Of a stretch of 64,000 nucleotides of DNA, positions 36,226-63,296 are shown piece after piece. The notes under the pieces were generated by a model. It did no database searches. It saw only the letters and a program-made list of their open reading frames with translations, and was not told the DNA's origin. The first letter of the stretch is position 1, and every line of letters starts with the position of its first letter. Location of the stretch: positions 434,001-498,000 of the forward strand of contig JAPXFQ010001147.1 in assembly GCA_028564705.1 (NCBI GenBank), written 5' to 3'. A program made the translations under genes and the position numbers. Source of the stretch: Apricaphanius iberus. Taxonomy: Eukaryota > Chordata > Actinopteri > Cyprinodontiformes > Aphaniidae.

Positions 36226-39200
36226 AAAAGGATCAAACGCGACTTATCAGATTCTCATTAATAATGCTTTGGCAGAGCTAGAAGGGGAGAAATGTTATAA
36301 GAAGCATTCAAGCCCTTGGGAACACCAATATTTACGGTTTCTTAAACTACAAACCTGTTTTCTCTTTCCTTTTGGTCCAAGTGTACATAGTTGGTCAGAA
36401 GTTCGTGTGGGGAAAAAACGAAGCTCCAAGTCCATCTGTACATTATGATCTTCCTGGTTTCATTCACGCTGCCTTTATTGGAAGAGTAGAGAGCTCTGTA
36501 TGTGTACAGTTAGTTACAGTGGTTTTTTATAAATATGTATTTTCTGTATTTTCTCAAGAATACTTGAACAGGATAAATTCATTAAACATAAATAAAATTG
36601 CTGCTTCTTTTATTTTCCTATGGCGTACTTTTTTTTAAAAAAATATACAAAAAGTTATTTACAAAACATTATTTCTGCAATGCAGAATCGTAGAATTAGA
36701 GAATTACACTGGAACCTGTGGAAAATGTCAAAGTTTCTAGATTGAAGAAATCAGTTTTCCAACAATTGCTGTCACTTTACATGTTCCTAATGGGGAAAAA
36801 GAAGCAAAAGGATGGCTGCATTTGTGCGGGCCCTCCCGACAAAGCTCATCAGTGCTTCATAGGGATACAGTTTGATTTATTGCATGATTATTGAAAGGTT
36901 AGAGAATTTGCTTCCACTGTATAAACAAGTAAAAAACTGAAGCAATCTGATCTAGTAGGTGACCAAGGATACACCATGCAGCTTGTCAGCAGAGGGACGC
37001 AGGAAGTGCTCTGCACAGTGCACCAAAACCGACAGAGGCTTGTTACTACAACAGAGCGGAGCAGCTTTATTACAGTTAAGGTGCAATAGATCTGTCCATC
37101 TCCTGTTTCATCCTACCGTCACTGTTCACCTGATTTAATGACACTTTGTTGATTTTTTTCCCCATCTTTTCACATGTAGTCATGCAAAAAAATATCACAA
37201 AAACACTCCAGACTTCCAATGAATTGACTGCAACTTGGATGCATCAGATCTTTTTATTAAAGAAAATACGCAGTGGGGATTCCTCTTCAGAGCAGGCATC
37301 TTCAAAAGCAACAAATCAAAGCGTGATATTTAGACCTGAGCTGCTTAATAATTCATTGAACGTTTCAAAGCTGATCAAATGTTTAAACCCACGTGATGGT
37401 GACAAGTGAAAAAAACATGAGTCAAACACAGATTTTACTTTACAAATGTTACATTTTTTTCCTCTTAATTGGCAGCTGCATCATTTATTGCATATTAAAA
37501 TGTTTAATCATTATCAGTCTGAATGGTGAGAGGTAGGGAGGTATCTACTCCAACCATTAGAAAAACAGTTTGTATTCATCTACTCTGTATAGATAGACAT
37601 TTAGGGTGGAGGTGGACACCCCAGGATAAAACAAGCTACAAAACCATAAGGTGGAAGATTGAAACAAAATCTAGATGTAAAATTTGAGAATCAAACGCGA
37701 TTTTCATGGTGTTACAGAACACATTAAACCATTTTGTGTTGTAGAGAAAAAAATACATATTTGACAAGTGCTTTCTCTTCACAAAAAAACTTGAGCCTAA
37801 CGGAAAAATGAAACCAGACTGAGGTGAGGCCGCAGCAGAAATATGTATCTGGACTGATGCAGATCTACTTGGTGTTTGTTCCCATAAATGTAATCTCCTG
37901 TAAACCCTCGACACACACAAGACTTCAAGTCAAAAATCACAATATTCAGCAAAATATAATGAATTATGACAAAGATAATTTAACACAATACTGATGCCAG
38001 AAGGATATGGCAGCTTTAGCTTAAATCGTTTTTTCATTTTAGTGGCCATAATGCACGGATTAAAATTGATTGAAAAAATAAACCCATCTATTAGTTTCAA
38101 CTGATCCTTCAAAGTGCTTTAAGCTGCTAAAATACAGACGTGTCTCAGAATATCAAAAGCTTGTTTTCAATTCAGGAAGTTAAAGTCATATGTAGAACCA
38201 TTATACACATGATATATTCCAGTTTTTTTATGATTATGCCTCACAGCTAATGGAAACCCAAAACTCAGTTTCAGAGAAAATCAGTGATTTTTAATACATA
38301 AATAATAGTTCTGTGTTTAAAAAAAAAATCTATTGTGAATCAAATCCTTTAAAAATAGAAACATATCTATTCGCCAGTCCAAAAATTTGAATTGTTTAAC
38401 ATTGTTTGCCCTTTTTACTGGCAAATGGGAAGGAAAAGTCTAGATGGCCATTTTGTTTAATAGTTTCCTCTGGTGAACTGTTATCCGGTGTTACATCACT
38501 GAAGTACAGGCATATAATGAAGGTCAAGGAACAAAAGACTATTTTTAATAGCACTGATCTATATCTGTATCAAATTGGAACAGACTGGATTGGGATAATC
38601 GATTCTAACACTTGCGAATCAGAATCAATGCCAATCTTAAGTAAAGAATTTGGGGAGATTGATGGAGGTGAACTTCAGCCGTCCAAAACTGTCTCCTCAG
38701 GTAAAAATATCCGAGCTGAAGGATGTTAAAGCAGTTCAAGCAGAAGGAGCCGCGAACAACTGCATTCACTGTACAAAACATGGATGTACTTTTCAGTGGG
38801 CAGACATTTCTGAAATATTTCTGATTTACTTTTTGTCATGTTAAAAGAAACCGAATGTGGGGTTTTCACTGGCTGCAAGCTTTAATGAATCGAACTGAAT
38901 CGAAACTTTTCAATTATACTCTTCATTTATTAGGCCGAACAAGCAGGCATCGTGACATAAGTTTATTAAGCCTTCGGCGATTATCCAGTTACTACACAAA
39001 CATTTTGTTTCCATTCTGTCAATGTTCTTGTGCTCCCATTGAAGCTGCTGAGTCACGGCCGAGCAGAGGACAGGCATACAACACAAGCTTACACGAGTTT
39101 ACAGCAACTTAGCCAGACTGGAGTCACGTGAAGAGCAGACGACACCGAGTTCACCTTGAACACTGAGGAAAGAAAACGATCGCTTCAAGACTTCATTCCA

Positions 39201-39576
39201 CTTATCGATGCAACTTCTATAAATCAGCTGAAACGCTTTGGGGGGGGGACATGCAGACGCACAAAAAACATTTTTGCTATCTGATGGACCGCTTCTACGT
39301 CTGGGACAGGTCTTGAAACAAACGTTTCACTTAAATGTTAGTAGTGTCTCTCATTTAACACGCCGTGTCCCCACATGGAGACAAAGAGAGTCTCAACCAA
39401 GCCGATCCCTTGGGGTGAAGTTGCCCCCTGCTACTATCTTTAACTTTAAGGAAAATTTGTAAAAATAAATACAGCACTACTCGAGGGGCAATTTCACCAC
39501 AGCAGCGAATGAGGAGGAAGGGAAGGGGGGTAGTAGGGGATAGTTTGTGGTCAGACTGCAACCGTCTCTGATCTGC
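36226..39576 (-). other. Convergent spacer and UBXN6 3' side
   Basis: Region between the CHAF1A polyadenylation site and the UBXN6 stop codon; part of it must be the UBXN6 3' untranslated region. Several TTTATT hexamers (AATAAA on the minus strand, for example near 38926 and 38962) could end that transcript, but none can be chosen. The 38130-38330 part is a copy of the repeat seen at 5330-5620. Confidence 0.5.
38375..38640. mobile_element. Diverged third copy of the 47619-48029 hAT-like family
   Basis: Shares GATGGCCATTTT, the GTGAACTGTTA block, the ACAGGCATATAAT block and GGGATAATCGATTCTA in the same order as the copies at 23115 and 47619. Ends are eroded. Confidence 0.6.
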
Positions 39577-42500
39577 TCAGGTGAGGGTTTGAATTTTCTC
39601 CAGCAGTTCTGGTTTGAGGAGAGTGTGGCTCTTTCCACCCGCAGCTGCAATGTCAGCCTGCACGGCTGCATCCCAGGCGAATGTGAGCAGGGCAGCGGGG
39701 ACCTGAAACGAACAAACACAAATGTAGTGAAACACAGTTCTCCTAGATTTGATCTATTCCTTCATTTCTCTTAAATGTCTGATGTAACGAGAGCAAACAT
39801 CGTGACAACTGAAGGCATGCTTTCTCAGACCATTTTAATTAAAACATCAGGCATTAAAACAAGCAGAACTTCATGTGTAGAAGCAAGAAAAGCATCAAAA
39901 TCATGCAGAGCACAGTGACCAGAGGACCAGGGTTGGGAGCTACTGATGCAGAGAATCTGATATAAAAATCAGCGCCTTGCAAAAACGATTCATACCTCTT
40001 CAACTTCTTCATATTTATGAAGTTATGACAGCCGCTTTATGTGACCAACTAACACAAAATGGAGCATGATTGTGAAGCGAATGGAACAGGATACATTGCT
40101 TTCAGAAAAATTGTTTAATTAAAAATTATGGTAATAATTTTTCAGCCCTTTGATACATCCAACAAACAATAGTCTTCAAACTTACCAAGCCAATGGCCTC
40201 CTTTTCTTACATTTTAAAATTTAAAAAGAACAATATTGCGCTACATTGTGTTGGTGAGGTATTACTGCTTTTGAAAGGCTATAGAGTTCCCATCTAATAC
40301 AGCTGGCCTGATGCTTAAATGTAACTAATTTTGAGCTCTGGTCAAACAAATCAGAATCTGACAGAAATCCAGTCCAGTGGCAAAATCTCATGAAAAATGA
40401 AAAACTGCCTTTAAAAAGGGAAAGCTTTTATTATATTTTTTCAACCTGGCCCTTATTTCTTAGCAAATATTAAATTGTAGCGATGTCAATACACGTATTT
40501 TGAATGTAGCGGGAGCAGGAAAAACCTACATTTTAAGTCTAGAAAACGCCTCATCCATACGTGGCTCCTGGAGCAAATGGTTTAACTCCCCAAACTCAGA
40601 ACGCATCCGTAGGATAGGGTGTATCCACAAACGGCGCTGATGTTGCCGAAGTCAACGCTGTCTCGCTTTATTTAGCAAATAAAGCCAAGCCACTCTCTCA
40701 ATACTATCTGCCATAGTTCAGAACGTACAGCAACAGAAGAAGACCCGCCCACGCGTTGGTTTTTGCTCAGAAGTGTCTAACTTTGCACGCTTCAACATAG
40801 AAGCGTCAAAGTAGATGCTTTGTGAGCTTTGCTTGACGCTGATAAAGCCCTTGGTCTGAATTCACCATAATCGTGCAATAGTGTAGTTGTAGTTTAGCCT
40901 CTAAATCATCCCAGAACTGAACAAGTAAGCACCTACGAGACGTTCTGAACTCATAGGGAAGTAGTGCTAAAGATTAAGAACAAAACATTGGTATATGAAG
41001 GAGTTTTGGGGCAGATGATGCCTAGCACATCACCCCAATTCTAAAGTCCTTACACTGGCTCCCTGTAGCTCAGAGAATAGTTTTCAAAATAATCCTACTA
41101 GTTTATGAATCATTGACCTGCTGTCTTTATACAGACCCTTCCAGACCACTCAGGTCCTCCAACTCCAATTTATCAATAATCCCTAGAATCAGAAACCAAC
41201 ATGGAGAAGCAGCTTTCAGTTTTTATGCTTCCCTTATCTGGAACAAACTTCCTGATGACTGCAAAGCTGCCCAAACGCTGGGCTGCTTTAAAGCAAGACT
41301 TAAAACTCATCTTTTTAAAAGCTGCCTTTGATTAAACTGTTATAATCGCTCTCTAATGTTTTCTTTTATTGATTCCTAATTGCTGTTTTTACATTCTATA
41401 CTTTTAACATATTTTTGGTTTCTTTACTACCGAATCATGTAAAGCACCTTGAATTACCATGTGTTAAGTGTGCTATACAAATAACATTGCCTTTTCTTGC
41501 CTTATTATAGGAGACAAATCTCTTGCTCCGATTGACTCCCAATATATGGATATGAGCGGATTGCGACTGTATATAAACTTCTTCCGAAGGACTGCAAGTT
41601 TTCTGGGTAAATAAATGGTTGTAAGAAAAGTTAAAAATATGGTCCGGGTTGAAAAGAACAAACTTTCCCTTTACGATGGCTGAAAATAGGCCAAACTGAT
41701 CTCATCCCAATAGATCTCTCAACTGTAACAACTTGTCCTGTTTCCTTCGTTAGGTGTGCGTGACGTTGCAGATTTTTCAAGTGAACCTTCAACTCACCAA
41801 GTTACATTCCACTAGAGAAACTTCCTCAGACTCTTGCAGCTTGTGACCTCCAGGGGCGATGAGTTCAAAGGGCTGCCACCCGTCCACCAAGGACGTCCGG
41901 ACGAACTCAAAGAGTGTAGGCAGACGGTCCCAGGCATAAAACGTGGCTGCAAAAAGGTCACAGAGCAGTTGTTACAGAGTTATAACCCATTCTGTTGGCC
42001 CAGCCACTAAAACTGAGCCTGACCGACTTTTCACTGGGATTAAGTCTTACAGATGGGTGCTAACCTTGAAGCAGGTTCCCATCAGGCAGTCTGATTCTGA
42101 GCAGGGTGTAGTTGTATTTCCTCCTCTCCCTCTGTTCCTCCTTGTCCCTCATAGCTTTTGTGCGAAGCATGGCGTTCTTCTCCACCAGTTCACTTCTGGG
42201 AAACACGCAAACGCTCGTTCAACAAACACGAAGAGAAGGACACCCTGTAGGTGCTTTATCAGGAGAAGAACCTGAACAGATAAACCCATGACCTGAAGGC
42301 AGGTAAAACCTCCTGTACCTCTGCTGCTGCTCCTTCTTCAGCTCCTCGGCTGTCAGGTTGTAGAACTCGGGGGGCAGCTCGAAGCGCTGCGCGTTGGGGG
42401 ACGGTCTGAACGCTTGAGGCTGCCGGTCCAGCGTAGCTCTGACGGGCTCTCCTCTCTGAAGACGATCTCTGCGCTCCTTCATCAGCTCCAGCTCATCCTC

Positions 42501-45500
42501 GCTTTGCTCCGGTAAGACCAGGAACTCCTCTTCCTCCTCTGATCTCCACCAAAAGTAAACGCACGTTACAAAAAGTACGCGCTCAACTATTCCTATTGCT
42601 ACACAAGTCCATTTGATTTAGCTCTGAGCTGACTGGGCTATTTAAACACGAGTAGAATTTGAAATAAAGCATTTGACTACACCTCTGGTTGTATGATCGC
42701 TCTGTCCCCGCTGAAGGAGAGCAACCCCACAGCATAATGCAGCCACTATGCTTCGTCGTGGGGAAGTAACAGTTCTATAGTTATCATAGTTTCATCTGAC
42801 CAAAGAAGCTTCTTCCACTCATACGGCTCGTGGTGAACAAGACTGCTTGACGCTTTCTTCACACCGCTCGTGCTTTAAAGCCAAAATTTTGAAGTGCTCA
42901 ACTAATTGTAATCATGAAGTTGTGCAGCTCCTCCAAAGTTACCATGTAGCCCTCGGCTGCGCCACTCACAGAGAAAAAGAGTTGTTGTTTTTTTAGCCTG
43001 AAATATTGGTTTATAACCAAACCAAGCTTTAAATTTCTCCTAAATCTTTCTACTTGGCCTGTCTGCTGTTTATTCTCTAATGTTCTCTATCAAACCTCTA
43101 TGGCCCTCACAGAACAGCTGGATTAAATTGCACAGAGGCGGAGCTCTTCTTTTTTCAAGGGAAATTGTTTTTATTTATGGGTATCAGATTAAAAGGGGGT
43201 GAATCCAAATGCACCTCAGACTTTTGAAAACCCTGCATCGTTCTCGTTCCACTTTTATTCACTATTATTATTAGCCATGTTGTGTTTAGTCTACTGCATC
43301 GAACCCAAAGAATCCGAAGACTCTTCAAGGTACCGTGGTGAAATCAGTGGGATTAATTTACCTTGGCCCTCTACAGGAAGCACAACACTTATAAAGCCCA
43401 AAGCCTGCAGAAACTCCTGAGTGCCCTCCACAGGATGTACTTTCTCCTAGAACAAATCAAGGAGTGATTTTTAAAACGCTGGAAAATCGATTTCTGTATC
43501 CCCTTCCCCGCCGACTGCTTTTTAATATTTTTTTTTGGGTTAAATATTCTTTCAAAGCTAAAAATTGTTCCGGAAGTTGGCTTTAAACTCACATGGAACA
43601 CCTTGTTGCTGACTTTGATCTTTCTGTATTTCTCCTCTGATGGGTTCTTACATATATTTTCAACATACCTGTAAAAAAAAACCAGAAATAATAATTAAAA
43701 AAAAAGCCTAAAATGTATAATAGTTAAAAGAGAGACTGTTCCGTGGGGAAAGGAGAAGCAAAAATGATTACGGTGAAATCTAAATATATATGAATATATA
43801 ACATATAAAGGTCTTACTTGCTGATGATGTCCACAGCTGCCTTCACTTTCTCTCTGTCTTTGTTAAAAGTGTGGATCATCATAACAGAAGCCTCTATGTC
43901 GTCCTCCTCAAAGCGCTGACGGTGAAAACACAGAGCATATTTTACCAACAACACCAAAAGGATTAGGTTTAATCTCGTTCTAAATCATGTTATGTTTATA
44001 GGAACTTCAGACATAATGTAGTTTGAAAGAACGAAGATAAAATATCCTCAGACATACCATCAGAATTGCCTCTTTAATGTGTACTTCCCTCTGACTCTTA
44101 GTTAACGTGGCTCCAGTGAGAGGGCAGGTGAAGTAGACCCCCGACACAGAGAGGCAGGCGGGATCTTTCACTTTGGATCCCTGGAATAAAATTCGCAGAT
44201 TGTCATCAACGACAGCTGTTAAACCTTTTTGCTGATCGGGTAAATAGTTAAAAACTGGGATTCAGATGTTCCGGTCCGGACGCACCTCAGCTACGGCTGC
44301 GTTTTCCTTTCCAGCCACAGCCGCTGCCTCGGCCTCCAGTTCTCTTTTAACTGTGAAGCAAAGCAAGATTTTTTAAAAACATGTCCTGGTGTTTAGTTTT
44401 CTTCAATATAGACTCCAAACTGCTACTAATAGCAGCTCGTTGCAGTAGCTTTCTTAATCATATGCCTCCATTTTTTTTTTAGAATGACTAAGCAAAGACT
44501 TCTAGAACAGGTTTTGTGCACAAGGGTTCCTCCAAAATTTTCAAATAAGTTCTCAGTCAATTTTATGACATTTCTTAAAGTATTAATAAAAAAACAATAC
44601 TTTTGAACTAGAGATCCTTCAAAATAATAATAAAAAATGATAAACTAGAATTGGGGTGGATGACTGGATGGATATACAGTTGGATGGATGAACAGAGGGA
44701 GGGTTGCACGCACAGATGGACCATAAATGGATGGTAGGAGAGACTTAAAGATGAAAAGTCTGACTTCTTCCACACTAATCCAGACCTTGAAAATATTCTA
44801 ATAAAATTCCAGACTGCTTCAGACTGTGTGGGAAAGATTCTGGGTTCTCTTTAGGTCAGGACTAAAATGGTCAGGCTTTCCTATTAGAAATAACAACGTA
44901 TGCATTTTATTCCAATTAAATATTCAAATTATAAGCAGAGGAATAATAAAGGATCGACACTTATATAATTCTTGAAATAATGATATCTATTAGATTATAA
45001 CATTAAAACGTGCCACTTAACCAATTGAGGACATGGGGATAGTTGATGTAGCATCAGGGCTGTGTGTATCTCACCCTGATTCCTGATCGCATCCTGGGAG
45101 GTGTGCACCTTGGGCCGCGGCTTCTGCTCGATCCGGGCCAGGGCCGCGGCCCCTGCCATCTGCGCCCCTTCGCTGGGACCATGCCGACTCTGCTTGGTGC
45201 TGGAGCTGCTCGGCGCCACCGCAGGCTTACTGCTGAAGATCACCAACATGTCATGAGTTCAGATCAGACCTTCCAGCGCCACATAATGAACTATAATATC
45301 TAAACAAAGCAGCAGTGGTAAGTATCAGGTACAACATAGATGACAACACTGTTTTTCTCTAGTTATTAGGCGGCTTATTTAGCGTTAGAGCTATTTAGCG
45401 GTCTAAGCTTGTTGGCGGATTATCTTTAAAGTTAGCTGGGCGTCTCCCATCGTCTGTGGATTACACAATATAACCACCAAGAAATGAAAAATAAATCCAA

Positions 45501-45674
45501 ATAAAATATAAAATATATATTTAAAAAATGTTATTTGTTTATGGTTAATGTGTAGTTAGCGCCGCAAATAAAAACAAATTCTTATATTTGCCTTCCATCT
45601 TCTGTCAACTTCTTCCCGGGTCCCGCAGATTTAAATTTAATATCCTTTTTAATGTCTTCCAAGAACTTCTTCAT
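39577..45674 (-). CDS. ubxn6: UBX domain protein 6 (UBXN6/UBXD1), complete
   Basis: Cofactor of the AAA ATPase p97/VCP in endolysosomal sorting, lysophagy and mitophagy. Coding exons in gene order: 45592-45674, 45075-45232, 44286-44350, 44058-44180, 43818-43915, 43593-43668, 43362-43446, 42319-42538, 42065-42195, 41798-41946, 39577-39702; 437 aa (human 441). The N-terminus MKKFLEDIKKDIKFKSAGPG is diagnostic. GAQMAGAAALARIEQK (about residues 52-67) corresponds to the VIM p97-binding helix. GVYFTCPLTGATL lies near 117. The PUB domain runs about 145-235 (KYVENICKNPSEEKYRKIK, EGTQEFLQALGF). NLTAEELKKEQQQR precedes the UBX domain (about 325-405, KYNYTLLRIRLPDG, LLTFAWD), which lacks the usual FPR loop, as in mammals. 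All introns are GT-AG except the first, which is GC-AG. Confidence 0.95.
39703..41797 (-). other. UBXN6 last intron with LINE and Tc1 fragments
   Basis: Holds a Tc1-end-like fragment (about 39966-40170, with CAACTAACACAAAATGGAGC) and the LINE copy at 41010-41500. No exon-like sequence otherwise. Confidence 0.55.
41010..41500 (+). mobile_element. L2/CR1-like LINE 3' end
   Basis: Reads LTCCLYTDPSRPLRSSNSN, then RNQHGEAAFSFYASLIWNK and ARLKTHLFKSCL, the classic C-terminal end of L2-type LINE reverse transcriptase polyproteins, preceded by bases for SLHWLPV (near 41052). The 3' tail has AAAGCACCTTGAATTACCAT and a short repeat-like end. Same family as the minus-strand copy at 14640-15660. It lies antisense within UBXN6. 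Confidence 0.85.
42640..43290 (-). mobile_element. Decayed Tc1-like element in UBXN6 intron 7
   Basis: CCCCACAGCATAATGCAGCC and TTCATCTGACCAAAGAAGCT are reverse-strand blocks of Tc1 transposase genes. AAAGGGGGTGAATCCAAATG near 43193 is a typical terminal repeat of the same group. No open transposase remains. Confidence 0.7.
43916..45074 (-). other. UBXN6 introns 2-4 region
   Basis: Apart from exons 44058-44180 and 44286-44350 the sequence is AT-rich intron. A short GGAT-rich simple repeat lies at about 44655-44735. Confidence 0.5.
45233..45591 (-). other. ubxn6: UBXN6 first coding intron with GC donor
   Basis: On the minus strand the first coding exon ends GATGGAAG and the intron begins GCAAAT; the acceptor is CTTCAG at 45233-45238. 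Joining them gives GGA AGC AGT AAG CCT in frame. No GT nearby restores the frame with comparable fit. AG followed by GCAA is the accepted form of the minority GC-AG intron class. Confidence 0.75.
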
Positions 45675-45682
45675 ATTCTGTA

Positions 45683-46900
45683 GCTGTCAGTAAAAGAAAA
45701 ATCATCAGAAATAAAATATCAGCAGCTCAAGAGCACAAAGCTACACTTAGCTAGGAGGTGGAGGAGGACCAAAACAACCAAAAAAAAAAAAAAACTGCTT
45801 CCGCGTCACGAAAAAACTATGTCGCCCCCATGTGGCCGAGCACAGAACTCCCTCATAGGGAGAGGCCATGGTGCGTTTTAAACATCTAAAGTAATTAAAA
45901 AATAATATAAATAAAAATGAATAAGATTAATAGTTTCTTGTCGATATCTGTTTTTTTAAAGAAAGTACTTTTCAAACGTTCTTCTCTGATTCCTATTTCG
46001 CATTATTTATCTTGTTTTGCATATGGCAAGGTAATACTTTACACTTTTAGAATGTGAAGAAGAATAAAAAATATTTAGCTTAACTATTTTCTTATAAGGA
46101 TGTGAACAGCAATGGCTGAAATTGATCAAATTCTTCGATTTGACTCAATAAAATGTTATTTTCTTCAACTTCACAATAATGTACTTTGCTGCGGTCAATT
46201 ACAGCAGTTACCACTAAATATACATGAATATGAACATTTTCAAAATAAACTGGATATATAAATAGACTGGCGTTTATCAAATGACCGATTAATTTTAATT
46301 ATACTTTAATGCAATTTTTGTTTTTTTTTAGATGATGACTGTTTCTAAAGTAATACTTCCTAACAGTTTTACGGGGTGCGGTTTGATGCGAAACTATTGT
46401 GTAATTTATCACATAAAAAAAAATTATCAATAATTTTTGTAACACTGATTTATGTTGTCGTTTATTCATTAACTCCTCCATCAAGAGTAGCCTAAATACT
46501 TTGGTTATCGATTTAACTATCACTTTATCACATAGGGACAATTTTGAAAACCCGTTTTTAAGATAAATAATATGATTTTAAAACTGCTTTTCTTATTTAT
46601 ACAAGTTTTTTTTCTAATAGCCTACTTCAATTGAAATGCGGCAAAAAAAAAAGCAAAACCCGTATTAAACAAATTTTGGAGGTTTCTCTGTATTGTCCCT
46701 CATTAAGTGACCCTACACAATAATCAGAACCCCCGTCACTATCACTAATTGTTTCAATCAAAGAAAACATCATTCCAACACGCTCTCACGGTGGCTAAAT
46801 TTACGAGGAGTACCTGAAGGCCGCACGCTTGGCGCTGTTGCCACGTTATACGTGACGTAGCGGGAGGCGTAGCCGGTGGGAGGCGTCAAAACTAAGCGTT
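45683..46900. other. Head-to-head spacer between UBXN6 and UAP1
   Basis: The UBXN6 ATG exon is preceded by a pyrimidine-rich acceptor-like stretch ending at 45684 (minus strand), so a non-coding first exon probably lies near 45700-45850. The middle of the spacer (45850-46780) is AT-rich with no gene seen. Confidence 0.45.
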
Positions 46901-46966
46901 GTAAGACAGGAACCATACAGCAGCTGATATTAATGCTCATAACGCCAACGGGAGCTTTTGAGAGAG
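46790..46966 (+). promoter_or_regulatory. uap1: UAP1 promoter and non-coding first exon
   Basis: Relatively GC-rich, with TACGTGACGTA at 46849-46859, an overlapping ACGTGA/TGACGT motif of the CRE/ATF and UPR-element type. A donor GAGAG followed by GTGAGA ends a non-coding first exon at 46966. The start site inside this interval is not resolved. Regulation by CREB/ATF-type factors is only an inference. Confidence 0.5.
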
Positions 46967-47618
46967 GTGAGAGTGATTTTCTTGCTTATTTTCATCTGTT
47001 ATATTTATATACATCTGTTATTTACTCCTCCGGTCGATGAGGCTGCAGCTAATTTGAAATGTGCTCGTCACCAGCGTCCCAACATTGGCATGTCCGTGCT
47101 GCTGTAAAAGGCAGGTTGATGAATGACGTTTCGAAATGAGCAGAATTAATGTAAATATTAGAGCTTTATAAAAACAACCCTACTTGGATTTAGGTTTTGT
47201 GATCCCTCTGAAATGAGTCATCCTTCCGGTGCGTTTCTAAAACCTCAACTTGACAATGAGGCAGAGCCATTCTCTAAGAAACGTCAAGTGTTAAAGTTTT
47301 GTGAATGGATCAAATCGTTTGTATTGATGCTATGTTTTCAGTAAACAAATAAAAGATGTAAATCTTCATGGAACATCATCCTCATCCAACATCATTTCCT
47401 ATTCTGACAATAGAACTCCAGTAATAGGAGGATTTCCTCCCCAAACAAGCTGCTCCTTGTCATTTTAGGAATGGTTTCAGCTGTAAATGAATTGGTGGAA
47501 GTTATGCTGTCGCCAGTTCTGCCCGTTACCCAGCAACAGCCAGGCTTTCATTTGATCCTTCATCTATTTATTTTTTTTGTCACCCTAAAATATAGTTATT
47601 TAGTTTTAAATGTCTTAT

Positions 47619-48029
47619 TAGGGATGTGTTGAAAAATAATAATCGTAAAATCGATTCTGAATCGATCCTTAGAGAAATCGAATCGACTTGATTCACAATT
47701 TCAAAAATCTCTATATATTTTTTGGAATAGTTCGCCTTTATTCAAACTAAAATAGGAAGGTAAAGTCCAGACGGCCATTTTAAGTCTTGTGTCTGAAAGG
47801 GTAAATACAGTTTCCCTCAGTGAACTGTTACTTACCCAATGGTAAGGCATATTGAATTACAGGCCTATAATTAAGATAATAGTTTAAAAAAAATGTAATA
47901 GCATTGACTCATTTCAATAACGAACTGGATCAGATCAAATCAGATCGAATCGAATTGTGATAATCGATTCTATCTCTTAAGAATCGTAATTGAGTCGATT
48001 CATGAAATTTGAATCGATACCCAGCCCTA
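47619..48029. mobile_element. Complete hAT-like MITE, 411 bp
   Basis: Begins TAGGGATG and ends CAGCCCTA (inverted match 7 of 8). Flanked by a perfect 8-bp duplication TGTCTTAT (47611-47618 and 48030-48037), the hallmark length of hAT insertions. Lies in the 5' UTR intron of UAP1, ending 94 bases before the coding exon. Reference copy for the broken ones at 23115 and 38375. Confidence 0.92.
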
Positions 48030-48151
48030 TGTCTTATAATACAATCTAGTCCAAAGGTTTCCTGACTCATATTCAATTCATAATAACATAAAGAAATTCC
48101 TGATAGTTTTTTTTATGTTTTAGCAAGAGTTAATCCAAATCCTCATCGACC

Positions 48152-62662
<14,511 letters not shown>

Positions 62663-63230
62663 CCGACCAGGAGAGCCGCGGGAGAACAAATCCAAAGATC
62701 ACCTCATGCTTTTTGTTTTCCCGTCCAGTGTTCGTGGAGACAAACTGTGATGTCATTGCCGTGCAATAATGTCTCCTTCTAAAGTTAATGAGACGGTACT
62801 GTCTGAAGTAAATGAGCCTAATGAAGTAAGCAGTCTAGCTCCAACTTTTCTTTCAGCTTTTATGCTATTGTCATACTTTGTTTATTTCTTGTTTCTTAAT
62901 GCACTTGAACACTTGGTGAAATTTTGAATGAAATCATTACTGACTGGACGATGCATTCAGCGAGTGCATCTATTTATTTTGCTTGAGACTTATTTTTATA
63001 TTTCCTGATGGATACTGTTTAGATGGACTTTCCCATCTATTTAACTTGTAATTTTTATACAACAGTGAGATGAAGTAATCAGTACATGTTATCAGGATAC
63101 ATGGATCGGGATGTGGGGGGTATTTATAATATCTGCTTCTTTTGGTTATGCAATCATTACAGAATAGATGGATGCAATGGTTTCTATCACCTTTTACTAA
63201 ATAAATCTATGTGGAAACCAAATTAATGTT
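62663..63230 (+). other. uap1: UAP1 3' untranslated region and polyadenylation signal
   Basis: Follows the TAA at 62660-62662. AATAAA at 63200-63205 is the clear polyadenylation signal, about 540 bases after the stop. Confidence 0.75.
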
Positions 63231-63296
63231 GTTTTTTTCATTTTTATAAACATTTATTGAATTATTGTACAATATTAGAATACAAATACAGACAAG

